DNA from: CAYHPY01 sp964358485
Lineage (GTDB): Bacteria > Elusimicrobiota > Elusimicrobia > UBA1565 > UBA9628
NCBI GenBank assembly: GCA_964358485.1
Contig: CAYHPY010000033.1
Span: forward strand, 1 to 34,592
DNA: 34,592 nt
Reading direction: 5' to 3'
Positions 10,801 to 15,896 of the stretch are shown here, one piece after another. Below the pieces are notes generated by a model that saw nothing but the letters and a program-made list of their open reading frames with translations, was not told the DNA's origin and did no database searches. Numbering within the stretch: the first letter of the stretch is position 1; every line of letters begins with the position of its first letter. The position numbers and the translations under genes were made by a program.

Positions 10801-10875
10801 GTGACGATTTCCACCGAAGACGACGCGTTCGAGACGCTGATCCGGCACTTCAGCCCCAAGGGCAAACAAGGATGA
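1825..10875 (+). CDS. Giant Bat (aerotolerance) fusion protein: BatD-like, BatA VWA, BatC TPR, BatB VWA, helical repeats, DUF58
   Basis: One uninterrupted 3016-aa ORF carries, in order: a signal peptide (1-30); an Ala/Pro-rich linker with two copies of a GGARD-AAKVIPGTV motif; a second hydrophobic, signal-like segment (about 213-237); a BatD-like beta-sandwich (about 288-400) and a TM helix near 430; a cytosolic helical stretch; two TM helices and a BatA-type VWA domain with MIDAS D678-L-S680-G-S682; TM segments; TPRs (about 993-1100); a Lys/Gln/Gly/Asp repeat (1136-1171); TM helices and a BatB-type VWA domain with MIDAS D1329-G-S1331-H-S1333; a HEAT-like helical region; an internal duplication (about 2113-2337 and 2468-2665); a TM hairpin (about 2673-2709); and a DUF58 domain with D2806-L-S-A-S. 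Separate bat genes normally encode these parts beside moxR. MoxR-VWA systems act as metal-dependent chaperones or assembly factors at the membrane. Here moxR follows with overlapping stop and start. The start has only a weak ribosome site. The domain order is a direct reading; the function is inferred. Confidence 0.88.
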   Translation: MVLKKFVSIALTAAILWGAPGFEAHQAFAQAGRAGAGRPIRLTGLGGMVSGGGARDRLSPAAKVIPGTVALGAPLPMPGIHGAAPAPAAADLRPLSAEVSAASPAPETKLAPEAKPSLEARGAGEIGIEAALDSTLEVLADKDSAQEEVHQAGSRLAGEEIRNSRSADRVAASPVPSGGARDPLGKAAKVIPGTVAVPVAVFKVPPAPRRSSGLKRFMIGAAAALTIVLAPMTGAFAKPGPVPQAPITYQQQAPGPFANPAGMPQDTTAAKADTVPAVIPSPISAEVAVTGQGGTVGEKVQIQVTLKNNSDKPVVVPSVRAALEEQLPIDLEVRGGAKSDEITLAAGQSTVLSYELVPFDGGEIAVSGITLYIPLEKDGQPVEAELVLPDFSVSVKSVLTPDWKEKGFKDIQGPMAKGFPNAAVIGAALLAATFLAGALRLRRKGEKAPAKNLEPLLDSTRKRIEALEKNGGDLKPAAFYDEVYSILAGFSVDFFGLPIRERSAGELTRDLKASGKFSSGQLSVIKKLATDAEAYRFGGRTPDAEARRRDLIALRELVKSVSSTPRSEKGPGLFGIMTMLPAAATLQLGSPWALLLFVPLAGYMIWKLMRRTPADSHALASTSALPGGKSLRQRLTWLPKWMRSAALSLLILAMAGPQLGITRNETYTPSTDTITVTDLSGSMDEKMGGGMTKLQAASKAVEAYVVDQRKGTTNRVGMVTFSDEPYLDVRLTTDYDALIAHLKELKTTGSTAIGKGIMAAITHFLEVNILELNDAKDPQVQELRSILAKDGLSAALEYAKARPDFVQKVLRPDRAKVVVVFSDGESNAGITPIEAAEITKNLNEKYGFRLRIYSVGIGNAGGSGFDEKTLQAIADMTGGQYFRAGDAEKMREVLLEISRLEKSPSKIVSNVTVQDLGPSLALLALLLLGMQVGLSSTRLRAMPAIALMMTLPLALPPDLPVPAAAAQVQTVAQAPAAPMKGFSLSLSATPKELAAANDLYEKGRYDEALRGYAEALAAHPEMAEIYFNMGNAYLKLGDVERAQASYQKFVALAPDAAQASLAFYNLGNSALQKKDLEQAIEFYKESLRRDPSNAQTKWNIEVAMKMMKEQQKEQQEKDGKQDKKGKKGKKQQGKQKGDQKGDQKGDQKGDQQGDQQGDQQGDQKGDQKGDGKDGKSGQQAGQKKDGLDQLIDKQGESEKAAGDAQKKGITRKGNGMWGAGFLPLAFGFGGTGFGFTAPVFLWIGLIALPILAGLLIYAARKNLKAAQALSPREAPKTLREWAGWRRFLLRMGMTLGAGAMLAITAAGPISGFQEERLNFGGKDILITVDGSHSMVYAEDGRMDKAKKELSAFLAKLQGTDRVGLVVFAGNARTASPLSIDYGNFNFKLDRFEREAAGLKEGSNLVEAVLHSAKAFETVKKIGDRTRVLIVVSDGDITAGELEEAVKAAREHGMTIYTIGVGSASGTKMKVPTEDGKGAEYIIDEKGGGPAMTYLKEEPLKALAAGTGGAYFRAQEGSGMDQIMARVAELNKGEKGDSIRSPKSVAGWFLGPALLLLLGELLIPGRKMTTRRAGHGPLKSKKGTGAMAGAALLPLSAWPALLPFLAVFSVVLALILIDVLTGRSLSRRLRWAYQRLVRTPARGLVRDQSTLFELREADQARLKIFAQAWKTASGKDRESLIERGAEDQALWREFLVYAYLASGSRSEQDALLAKLSALGRSRLEPLGPVVEGLASRSKSLDWLAHPDMSRPLARLAASLDRNSESVRGALAVLATHGDFETASTARLALGAVAAPGKAGRKRRFWTAAASLLMAASIAVTGLGGVRTVEFYQQRDAARAEAMRLFYAEDLFIFTDTYADQRIPAEVLPALKSWHAAPEAGVMEKALDLLRDSPDPKADNVLEALLKRADLLPISAGAQTKLLSILLERDSDQLWMSLEEHMAKSAENPRAVELIKRMIALSAQGTEKSFQNLFHFLKSPNDEIRGDAAKSILAYLGKAPAGKALEPLSAVQAKYSADPLLNLWTEFFVFERLASAPDSVGDMAQVRGLMDRILESGTKAEGLKAERMKAVEKGAELPPSFEEQFLSVAQGALERSGGKASERLSETALYAYNSMVTRIVKEAEAKFPGLHKDFVAAGVALPDRVNQYSGYDDYDDYYGHGHGRSRGSYSSTESVYRTVYKLSHVQALGQAVAAKADAEKISLEQKEFLARADAALGQVLSVGPGAGMLAGNTPGELAADSLRPVLQEGSSAFTGSEFLKALRAAGLAPDNGSTDPESAYRQTMTAEEMLNLRAFLEKLAASGKSWEHGGKERAMNGAERAYLAGAAERVDALLAKHYPGTASAPTVGSLLRGLAAAPAKDRPAAELKLNAALDAPGGQAVVFARLAAGSARNLDNPRAQAEAMKILLERAAKAPVSSAEEAKPALKSLLATAEASGRGTQAWEQVRQAAAKAGKSGALDEIVLELVSGVAKDLVSSASSAFPGLRKELTERGVTRGEYQERSVYKAKHLKDLRQAVLDAAAQVRAKGALSEGQAAAETSAKNLSAVVAAGQAAGLLTGDTPGELAAEKVNKVLQEGYQLFAAKTFLEALRAAGLAPAGDSVDPEAAYHQSYTKQDLAKIRGFVAEILKSGKGWSYDGKRQPLEQKEKDYLRKALKELDKVILEQGTATAKKIQMNGMAPLALMAIGGTWLWPLLVTAAAMGLVYLAYKLFSKKSKESTEPEQREISENVLARYDSLGLAAKKFATSPMGGAFRSWLIGPGGTEFAESAPYNNEDRKNIDWKTSAKKDELYVKRYEQEKEMPLILMVDLSASGRFGSAGEKRAAIQDVSSALALAAARLNVRVGAMIFTDTVEVYLPPKGGEKQAWEVVRRIAQFEPAQGKGTDLRAPMDQALKRLSGRAIAVLVTDFLTDKADYKDSLRAVAARHDLRVVRVTDPSDTRPLPDVGLVRVRDGETGASRVVDTSNAAFRAENAARVQAREREIEETLQDAGIRPVTISTEDDAFETLIRHFSPKGKQG
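1981..2028. repeat. 48-bp repeat copy 1 with inverted GGTGCCAGG / CCTGGCACC arms
   Basis: The arms GGTGCCAGGGAT (1981-1992) and ATTCCTGGCACC (2017-2028) are 11/12 complementary. The whole unit is repeated at 2359-2406 with 43 of 48 bases identical. It lies in frame in the leader of the Bat fusion and is translated. Confidence 0.8.
2359..2406. repeat. 48-bp repeat copy 2 with inverted GGTGCCAGG / CCTGGCACC arms
   Basis: Second copy of the 1981-2028 unit, with the same length, arms and reading frame. The five differences all lie between the arms. It directly precedes the second signal-like hydrophobic segment of the fusion protein. Confidence 0.8.
5230..5337 (+). repeat. 12-bp tandem repeat encoding nine (K/Q)GDQ units
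   Basis: Nine consecutive 12-base units of the form AAR/CAR-GGN-GAY-CAR encode (K/Q)-G-D-Q; the last unit ends in Gly instead of Gln. They form a charged, disordered linker after the TPR block of the Bat fusion. Many differences are synonymous third-base changes, which fits an old repeat held at the protein level. Confidence 0.9.
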
Positions 10876-12332
10876 GGAATAAAAACATGAACATGAAAAA
10901 TACGGGAAGATTGGCCGCGCTGGTGGTTCTCTGGACGATTTGCAACGCCGGCCGAGCCGGCGCCGCGATGGGCCCGGCCCGCCAGGCCGGAGGCCTTCGC
11001 TCGGGAACCGGCGTTTCCAGCGCTCCCGCGCTCCGGGTTTCTCCCTCGCTCCTGGGGCTTTCGATGACCCCTTCCTTGGGCGGCGCGGGGCTGGCCCCCG
11101 CCCTCCCGGGGACTTCGGCGCCTCTTCCCGTCCTGGGAGAGCTGAAAGCCCCCGCTCCCGGCGCCTCCGAGGCCTCCGGGGCCTCCGCCCTGGGGTCCTT
11201 GGCTCCGGTGACGCAAGCCCTGGCCGCCATGCCCGACGTCAAGAACGCCGCGGGCTCGGACCTCAGCTCCGGCGGACGGCGCATCGAGGACGCGATGACC
11301 GGCGCCCGCTCCCTGCCCGGGGGCGATCTTCCGGGCGCGGCCCCCGCTCCCGGAGTCGAGGCCGGGGTCCAGGAGACCGCCGCCATGGTCCAGCGGATAC
11401 GCGCCGAGATCGGCAAGGTGATCGTGGGCCAAGCCGAGATGGTGGACGCCATCATCACCGCCATGATCGCCGGAGAGCACGTGCTGTTGGAAGGCGTGCC
11501 GGGCGTGGCCAAGACCCAGGCCGTCAAGGCCTTCGCCGACGCCACCAAGGGCCAGTTCCAGCGCATTCAGGGCACCCCGGACAAGCTTCCCTCCGACATC
11601 CTGGGCGCCGAAATCATGCAGGAGGATCCGGGCACCGGAGCCAAGTCCTTCAAGCTCGAGCCCGGCCCCATCTTCGGCAACATCGTCCTGGTCGATGAGA
11701 TCAACCGGATGATGCCCAAGACCCAGGCCGCCCTGTTGGAGGCCATGCAGGAGAGAAACGTCACCATCGGGCGGACCACCTTGCCCTTGCCCAAGCCCTT
11801 TCTGCTCTTGGCCACCCAGAACCCCATCGAGCAGGAGGGCACCTACCGCCTGCCGGAAGCCCAGCAAGACCGCTTCATGCTTAAGGTCATCGTCAACCGG
11901 CCGACCCGGGCCCAGCTCGAAGAGATCATGGAGCGCTTCGCCAAGCAGGCCAGCCCCAAGGCCGGTCAGACCGTGACCCTGGAGGATTTGACCCGGGCCC
12001 GTGGCGTGGCCGAGACGGTGGCGGTGTCTCCGGCGATCAAGCGCTACATCACCGACCTCATCGAGGCGACTCATAATCCCAAGGCCTACGGGCTGGACTT
12101 CAAGGACGCCATCGAAAACGGCGCTTCGCCGCGCGCGGCGATCTTCCTATACAAGGCGGCCCAGATCCACGCCTTGATGGAAGGCCGGACCTTCGTCACC
12201 GACGGCGACGTCAAGGCCGTCGCCCCGATGATCTTCCGCCACCGGCTCATGCTCAACTACAAGGCGGGGTCCTTGACCGTCGAGAACTACATCGAGGAGA
12301 TTTTAAAGACCGTCAAGGTTCAAAAAGCCTGA
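10872..12332 (+). CDS. moxR: MoxR-family AAA+ ATPase with an N-terminal secretory-type leader
   Basis: A 486-aa protein whose last 315 residues are a canonical MoxR ATPase: Walker A GVPGVAKT, Walker B NIVLVDEINRM, sensor-1 LLATQNPIEQEGTYRLPEAQ, then the DRF arginine region. MoxR hydrolyses ATP to drive partner VWA proteins, here surely the Bat fusion. The first 170 residues are unusual: a signal-peptide-like start (MNMKNTGRLAALVVLW) and an Ala/Pro/Gly-rich linker. The ATG at 10872 overlaps the preceding stop (ATGA). An ATG at 10887 has GAGGA eight bases upstream and may be the better long start. A third in-frame ATG at 11385 has AGGAG nine bases upstream and would give a normal-length cytoplasmic MoxR (315 aa). 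An exported ATPase would find no ATP, so the short form is probably the working one. The family call is firm; the start is open. Confidence 0.93.
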   Translation: MRNKNMNMKNTGRLAALVVLWTICNAGRAGAAMGPARQAGGLRSGTGVSSAPALRVSPSLLGLSMTPSLGGAGLAPALPGTSAPLPVLGELKAPAPGASEASGASALGSLAPVTQALAAMPDVKNAAGSDLSSGGRRIEDAMTGARSLPGGDLPGAAPAPGVEAGVQETAAMVQRIRAEIGKVIVGQAEMVDAIITAMIAGEHVLLEGVPGVAKTQAVKAFADATKGQFQRIQGTPDKLPSDILGAEIMQEDPGTGAKSFKLEPGPIFGNIVLVDEINRMMPKTQAALLEAMQERNVTIGRTTLPLPKPFLLLATQNPIEQEGTYRLPEAQQDRFMLKVIVNRPTRAQLEEIMERFAKQASPKAGQTVTLEDLTRARGVAETVAVSPAIKRYITDLIEATHNPKAYGLDFKDAIENGASPRAAIFLYKAAQIHALMEGRTFVTDGDVKAVAPMIFRHRLMLNYKAGSLTVENYIEEILKTVKVQKA

Positions 12333-13318
12333 AGATCCTCGTACTCGGCGGGACCAAGTTCTTCGGCAGGGAACTGGTCCGCAGGGCGGGGGCGGCCGGG
12401 CACGCCGTCACCGTCTTTTCTCGGCGGTGCCCGCTCGAGGGTTTGGCGGGGGCTTCCCGGCAGATTCGCGGGGAGCGCGGGGCCCAAGCCGATTTGGCGC
12501 CCTTGGCTCGCTCGGACTGGGATCTGGTCGTCGACAATATCGCCTACCGGCCCGAGGAAGCCTTGTTGGCGGCGCGCCTTTTTTCCGGAAGGGTTCGCCG
12601 CTGGGTGTTCATCTCCACCGCCAGCGTCTACCACGCTTTCAGCTCCCCGGGTGAGCCCGTCCTGGAGGAGAGCTGGCCGGGTTCGCCGGCGGCGGGGCCG
12701 CTCAAGCCGGTGGACGCCTTCCCCTACGGAGTCCTCAAGTGGGAGTGCGAGCAGGCCTACCGCCGCGCCTTCGGCGAGAACGGGTTTCCCGCGGTCATGC
12801 TTCGTTTTCCGATCGTGACGGGCCCGGACGATCCGACCGGCCGCTGCCAATCCTATCTTTGGCGAATCGCGCGCGGGGGCCCCTTGATCCTCCCCGATGG
12901 GGGGCGGCATGCCTGGCGCTTTCTCTGGTTCGCCGACGCGGCGCGGGCGATCCTGGAGGCCGGGGAGGCCCCGGGGATCGAGGGGGAGGCGATCAATGTC
13001 GCGGACCTGGAAACCGTCTCCTTGGAGCAATGGGTCCGTGAGGCCTCGGCGGCGCTGGGGGCGACGGTTAAAACCGTCGAGATCCCGATGGCCTGGCTGG
13101 ACGCGAGGGGTTTTCCCTACGAAGCCTCGCCCTACGCCTCGCCGGCACCGTTCGCGCTTTCGGTGGAAAAGGCCCGGCGGCTCCTCGGCTGGAAATCGAC
13201 CCCGGTCCGGGATTGGATCGGGGAACTTTGCGCCTGGTATCGGGAAAAGGAGCGCGTCCCTCCGAAAAACGCGGTCTACTGGGAAAAGGAAAAAGAGCTG
13301 GCGGCTTTTTACGGATAA
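12329..13318 (+). CDS. NAD-dependent epimerase/dehydratase (extended SDR), probable CTG start
   Basis: A 329-aa Rossmann-fold protein of the extended SDR family. The first in-frame ATG (12443) would cut off the nucleotide-binding strand. Reading upstream gives KILVLGGTKFFG directly after a CTG that overlaps the moxR stop (CTGA). This restores the GGTxxxG dinucleotide motif at residues 7-13, with AAGG ten bases upstream. The catalytic Y133-x3-K137 (YGVLK) and the upstream FISTASVYH strand with Ser/Thr are present. Such proteins act on nucleotide sugars or related substrates with NAD(P); the substrate is not evident. It is the last gene of the Bat-moxR operon and ends just before a strong terminator. 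A functional link to the Bat system is only positional. Confidence 0.88.
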   Translation: MKILVLGGTKFFGRELVRRAGAAGHAVTVFSRRCPLEGLAGASRQIRGERGAQADLAPLARSDWDLVVDNIAYRPEEALLAARLFSGRVRRWVFISTASVYHAFSSPGEPVLEESWPGSPAAGPLKPVDAFPYGVLKWECEQAYRRAFGENGFPAVMLRFPIVTGPDDPTGRCQSYLWRIARGGPLILPDGGRHAWRFLWFADAARAILEAGEAPGIEGEAINVADLETVSLEQWVREASAALGATVKTVEIPMAWLDARGFPYEASPYASPAPFALSVEKARRLLGWKSTPVRDWIGELCAWYREKERVPPKNAVYWEKEKELAAFYG

Positions 13319-13325
13319 AACGGGA

Positions 13326-13368
13326 AAAGAAAAGCCCCCGGTCGCTTTCGCTCCCGGGGGCTTTTTTT
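13326..13368. terminator. Bidirectional intrinsic terminator
   Basis: An 8-bp stem GCCCCCGG (13334-13341) / CCGGGGGC (13354-13361) is followed by seven T on the plus strand and preceded by an A-rich run. It can therefore end both the epimerase transcript and the convergent minus-strand gene that stops at 13372. Confidence 0.9.
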
Positions 13369-13371
13369 AGA

Positions 13372-13983
13372 TTACGAGTAAGGATACTCCTCGTAGCGCT
13401 TTTCAACGTCGCGCGAGAAGGTCTCCGGCTGCTTGGCCGCCGAGGACTTTCCGAGGTAGTAACCGGCCGCCACTCCCGCGCCCAGCACGGCCAGGCCCAG
13501 GAGGGGGTTGACCAGGAAGGCCAGCAAGAGCCCGGCGGCGCCGCCGGCGGCGGCTCCCCAAAGGGCGCCCGTCTTGGCCTTCTTGGAAACGTAGCCTTCC
13601 CGGTCGATGATCCGAACGGTCTGGCGGTCCCCATAGACCCTCACGGTGCGGGGCGGCTCATACCAGCCGTCGTGGCCCTCCCCATGGCGTCCTCCGCCGG
13701 TGTGGCGCCAGCGGCCGGGGTAATGCCGGGTGTCCAGGAGAATGTCCTTCTCCTCGGCGACGATCTCGACGGGACCGTCGCGGCGCGGGACCCCCTCGCC
13801 ATCGAAGGCGGCTCCGGCGGTTTTCTCCCCGGCCTCAAGGGCCTTCAGGGCCTCGAGGTTCGCGTTGGGGCCGACCGTAAGGGCCGGGCGTTGGGCCGGA
13901 GCGGCGGTTGGGGCCAACACATCGGCCCGGGCGGCGCCGGCCATGAGCAGGACGGCGGCGGCTATTGCGAGGTTGTTCTTCAT
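13372..13983 (-). CDS. Hypothetical exported protein with C-terminal glycine-rich membrane segment
   Basis: A 203-aa protein I do not recognise. Residues 1-20 are a clear signal peptide ending ARA-DV. Next come an Ala/Pro-rich stretch, a His/Gly/Arg-rich middle (about 85-115, including RWRHTGGGRHGEGHDGW), and two alanine/glycine-rich hydrophobic helices (about 140-180, glycine-zipper style). The tail is charged and ends YEEYPYS. The glycine spacing recalls glycine-zipper inner-membrane or envelope proteins, but no family is named with confidence. It is transcribed alone, converges on the Bat operon and shares its terminator. Confidence 0.75.
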   Translation of the reverse strand: MKNNLAIAAAVLLMAGAARADVLAPTAAPAQRPALTVGPNANLEALKALEAGEKTAGAAFDGEGVPRRDGPVEIVAEEKDILLDTRHYPGRWRHTGGGRHGEGHDGWYEPPRTVRVYGDRQTVRIIDREGYVSKKAKTGALWGAAAGGAAGLLLAFLVNPLLGLAVLGAGVAAGYYLGKSSAAKQPETFSRDVEKRYEEYPYS

Positions 13984-14111
13984 GAGTCCTCCATGCGGAA
14001 TGACGGCTGATTTATTCTACCGCGGGGCCGTCGTGCGGGAGTAGGCCGAAGGTCCCGGAGGAGGGCGCCAAAGGACCGTTTCAATGAGTGAGACTAAAAA
14101 GTCGGAATTTG

Positions 14112-14128
14112 GTATCAGATCCTGATAC
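14112..14128. repeat. Short inverted repeat at the end of the glutathione peroxidase gene
   Basis: GTATCAG-ATC-CTGATAC is a 7-bp perfect stem that touches the stop codon of the minus-strand peroxidase gene. On that strand a short T run (CTTTTTAG) follows about 13 bases later, so it may be a weak terminator. Confidence 0.4.
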
Positions 14129-14724
14129 TATGCGGCGCCCAGCAATTTCTCGATTCGGGCCGTCAGCTGGGCCGAGAGCGGCTCCGTCGTCGGCGGGAAA
14201 CGCCCCGCGACGGAGCCGTCCCGGGCGACCAGGAACTTTGAGAAGTTCCAGGGGATCGCCCCGTTGAAGCCGGACTCCCCGGTCAGGAAGGCGTACAGGG
14301 GATGGATGTCGTCGCCCTTGACGCTGATCTTGGAGAAGAGGTCGAAGGAGACGGAGAATTTCGTCCGGCAGAATTCCTTGATGCCCGAGTCCGGGCCCGG
14401 TTCCTGGGCCCCGAAATTATTGGCGGGGAAGGCCAGGACGCTGAGGCCCTTGGGGCCGTAGCGGCGGTGGAGCTCCTCGAGCCCGTCGTATTGGTTGGTG
14501 AAGCCGCACAGCGAGGCCGTGTTGACCAACAGGAGGACCCGGCCCTTGTAGTCGCCCAGAGGACGGTCCTTCCCGTCGACCGTCTTCATGGTGAATCCGT
14601 AAATCTTGCCCGGCTCCGCCTTTGTCGCGCTCATGGCCGCGTTCCTCGCCCTCCGGGCCAGTTCCAAGCCGCCGAAAAACACCGCGGCGATAATCAAGCC
14701 GGCCCGCTTTGAGATTTTGCTCAC
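14128..14724 (-). CDS. Glutathione peroxidase-family thiol peroxidase
   Basis: A 198-aa protein (GTG start) of the GPx family, which reduces hydrogen and lipid peroxides. The peroxidatic Cys73 lies in VNTASLCGFT, Gln108 in PANNFGAQEPG, and Trp159-Asn160 in the WNFSKF motif. Cys119 in EFCRTKF sits where the resolving cysteine of thioredoxin-dependent GPx proteins lies, so reduction by thioredoxin rather than glutathione is likely. The first 30 residues hold a hydrophobic segment (LIIAAVFFGGLEL) that may anchor it. An internal ATG at 14634, preceded by GAGGA at a spacing of eight, would give a normal 168-aa soluble enzyme and may be the real start. It follows the DUF2062 gene by 10 bases in one operon. 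Confidence 0.93.
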   Translation of the reverse strand: MSKISKRAGLIIAAVFFGGLELARRARNAAMSATKAEPGKIYGFTMKTVDGKDRPLGDYKGRVLLLVNTASLCGFTNQYDGLEELHRRYGPKGLSVLAFPANNFGAQEPGPDSGIKEFCRTKFSVSFDLFSKISVKGDDIHPLYAFLTGESGFNGAIPWNFSKFLVARDGSVAGRFPPTTEPLSAQLTARIEKLLGAA

Positions 14725-14734
14725 GGGGGTGATT

Positions 14735-15196
14735 CTACTTCTTTTTTTTGAGCTTCCGGACCACGGGAAGCAGGGCCTGGTAAAGCAGCCAGGCGCAGGC
14801 CGGGGCGGTGACGGCCCAGGCCGCCGTCCCCCTCAGGAGGGCCACCCCGCCCGCCCCGAGGGCCGAAACGGGGCTCATCTGGGCCAGGGTGGCCAAGTCC
14901 GGCAAGGCCGCCGAAGTCGGGGCGAAGACCGCCCGTCCCAGTCGGCAGTAGGGAAGAATCAGGAGAATCTGAAGCGGCATGGCCGCGTAGTTGACGATCT
15001 GAAGGAGGGCGTGGTTGAGGCCCAGCGCCGCTCCCACGGCGCCCGCCAGGAAAGTCGTGGAGCCGAAGATCGGACAGGTCGATACCGATATCCCGACCGC
15101 GAGGGTTTGGGCCAGCTTCTCGGGGGAAGTTCCGCGGCGCAGCTGCTCGACCAGGAGCGGGCGGAGTTTGCCGCGCCAAAAGCCCATTTCCTTCAC
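14735..15196 (-). CDS. DUF2062 family membrane protein
   Basis: A 153-aa membrane protein with the DUF2062 signature: a basic N-terminus, GTSPEKLAQTLAVGISVSTC, PIFGSTTFLA, and a conserved asparagine region (LNHALLQIVNYAAMP). There are three or four hydrophobic helices and a lysine-rich tail. Function is unknown; DUF2062 domains occur alone or beside glycosyltransferases. It begins at GTG 15196 (an ATG at 15187 is the alternative), 26 bases from the divergent gene at 15223, and heads a short operon with the peroxidase. Confidence 0.85.
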   Translation of the reverse strand: MKEMGFWRGKLRPLLVEQLRRGTSPEKLAQTLAVGISVSTCPIFGSTTFLAGAVGAALGLNHALLQIVNYAAMPLQILLILPYCRLGRAVFAPTSAALPDLATLAQMSPVSALGAGGVALLRGTAAWAVTAPACAWLLYQALLPVVRKLKKKK

Positions 15197-15222
15197 GCCC
15201 TCAATTATGACAAATTGATCCC

Positions 15223-15864
15223 ATGCTCCACCGAATCCCGGCCCTGCTGGCCGCGGCGGCCCTGGGCTTCTGGCTATGGCGCGCGGATTCCGCTGTCCAG
15301 GACTGCGCGGACGCCCCGGGATTCGTCCTGGGGGCGAAGCGCTACGCCCCGCTCATCGATCCGGGGACCTTCGCCCCCCCGGATCTGGCCCGGGTCCGGG
15401 AGCAATGGGCCGCGCCGGGAGACGTCTCTTTCCTCTATTATTTCTCCTGGGGGGATGAGCGTCATCCCCTGGCTCTGGTCGACCGGCCCTACGCCTTCTT
15501 GCGCCGCCTCCTTTATGGTTCGGTGGAGGATTTGGAATATGTCCGGGTCACCGTGGAGAACAAATCTTCGAAAATCCTTTCGCTTGAATTCGAATCACCG
15601 GTCACGGGGATGGTATTGGTTGGGCACGTCTACCGAAAACTGGAGGGGAAAGAAATCCCGCTATCGATGGGACGGCCGGTTTTGAGGGTGGGGAGTTGGA
15701 ATCATCTCTTCGAGCCCGGCCTTCCGGGCTCGAACCCCACTTCCGTCCCCGTTCCTGTTTCCGTTCCCGTAATTCCGTTGTCTCCCTCCGTTTGTCGTTC
15801 CCTATCCGTTCCATTAAGAAGCCGCCCCCCGGAACCTTCCCTCTTTTCCGGGGTCACACGTTGA
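15223..15864 (+). CDS. Hypothetical secreted or membrane-anchored protein with odd low-complexity tail
   Basis: A 213-aa protein of unknown family. Residues 1-24 form a signal peptide or anchor (LLAAAALGFWLW). The body (25-165) looks like a compact globular domain. From about residue 166 the protein turns into Pro/Val/Ser-rich low complexity (VPVPVSVPVIPLSPSV), encoded by a pyrimidine-rich tract after a 9-bp hairpin. That tail may be read-through into former noncoding DNA after loss of an earlier stop. The gene stands 32 bases before the alpha-2-macroglobulin gene and could be cotranscribed with it. Confidence 0.6.
   Translation: MLHRIPALLAAAALGFWLWRADSAVQDCADAPGFVLGAKRYAPLIDPGTFAPPDLARVREQWAAPGDVSFLYYFSWGDERHPLALVDRPYAFLRRLLYGSVEDLEYVRVTVENKSSKILSLEFESPVTGMVLVGHVYRKLEGKEIPLSMGRPVLRVGSWNHLFEPGLPGSNPTSVPVPVSVPVIPLSPSVCRSLSVPLRSRPPEPSLFSGVTR
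15711..15732. repeat. Hairpin inside the tail of the 15223 gene
   Basis: CGAGCCCGG-CCTT-CCGGGCTCG is a 9-bp perfect stem with a 4-base loop. It marks the switch from normal coding sequence to the pyrimidine-rich tail (about 15733-15815, with repeated CCGTTCC-like units). Confidence 0.6.
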
Positions 15865-15896
15865 CGGCCCCCAATGGATAAGGCGACAATAACCGC

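Noticed and set aside
15700..15745. Possible tRNA on the minus strand (GGGGTTCGAGCCC resembles a T-arm)
   Set aside because: No acceptor stem, anticodon arm or D-arm can be paired around it; it is a simple hairpin.
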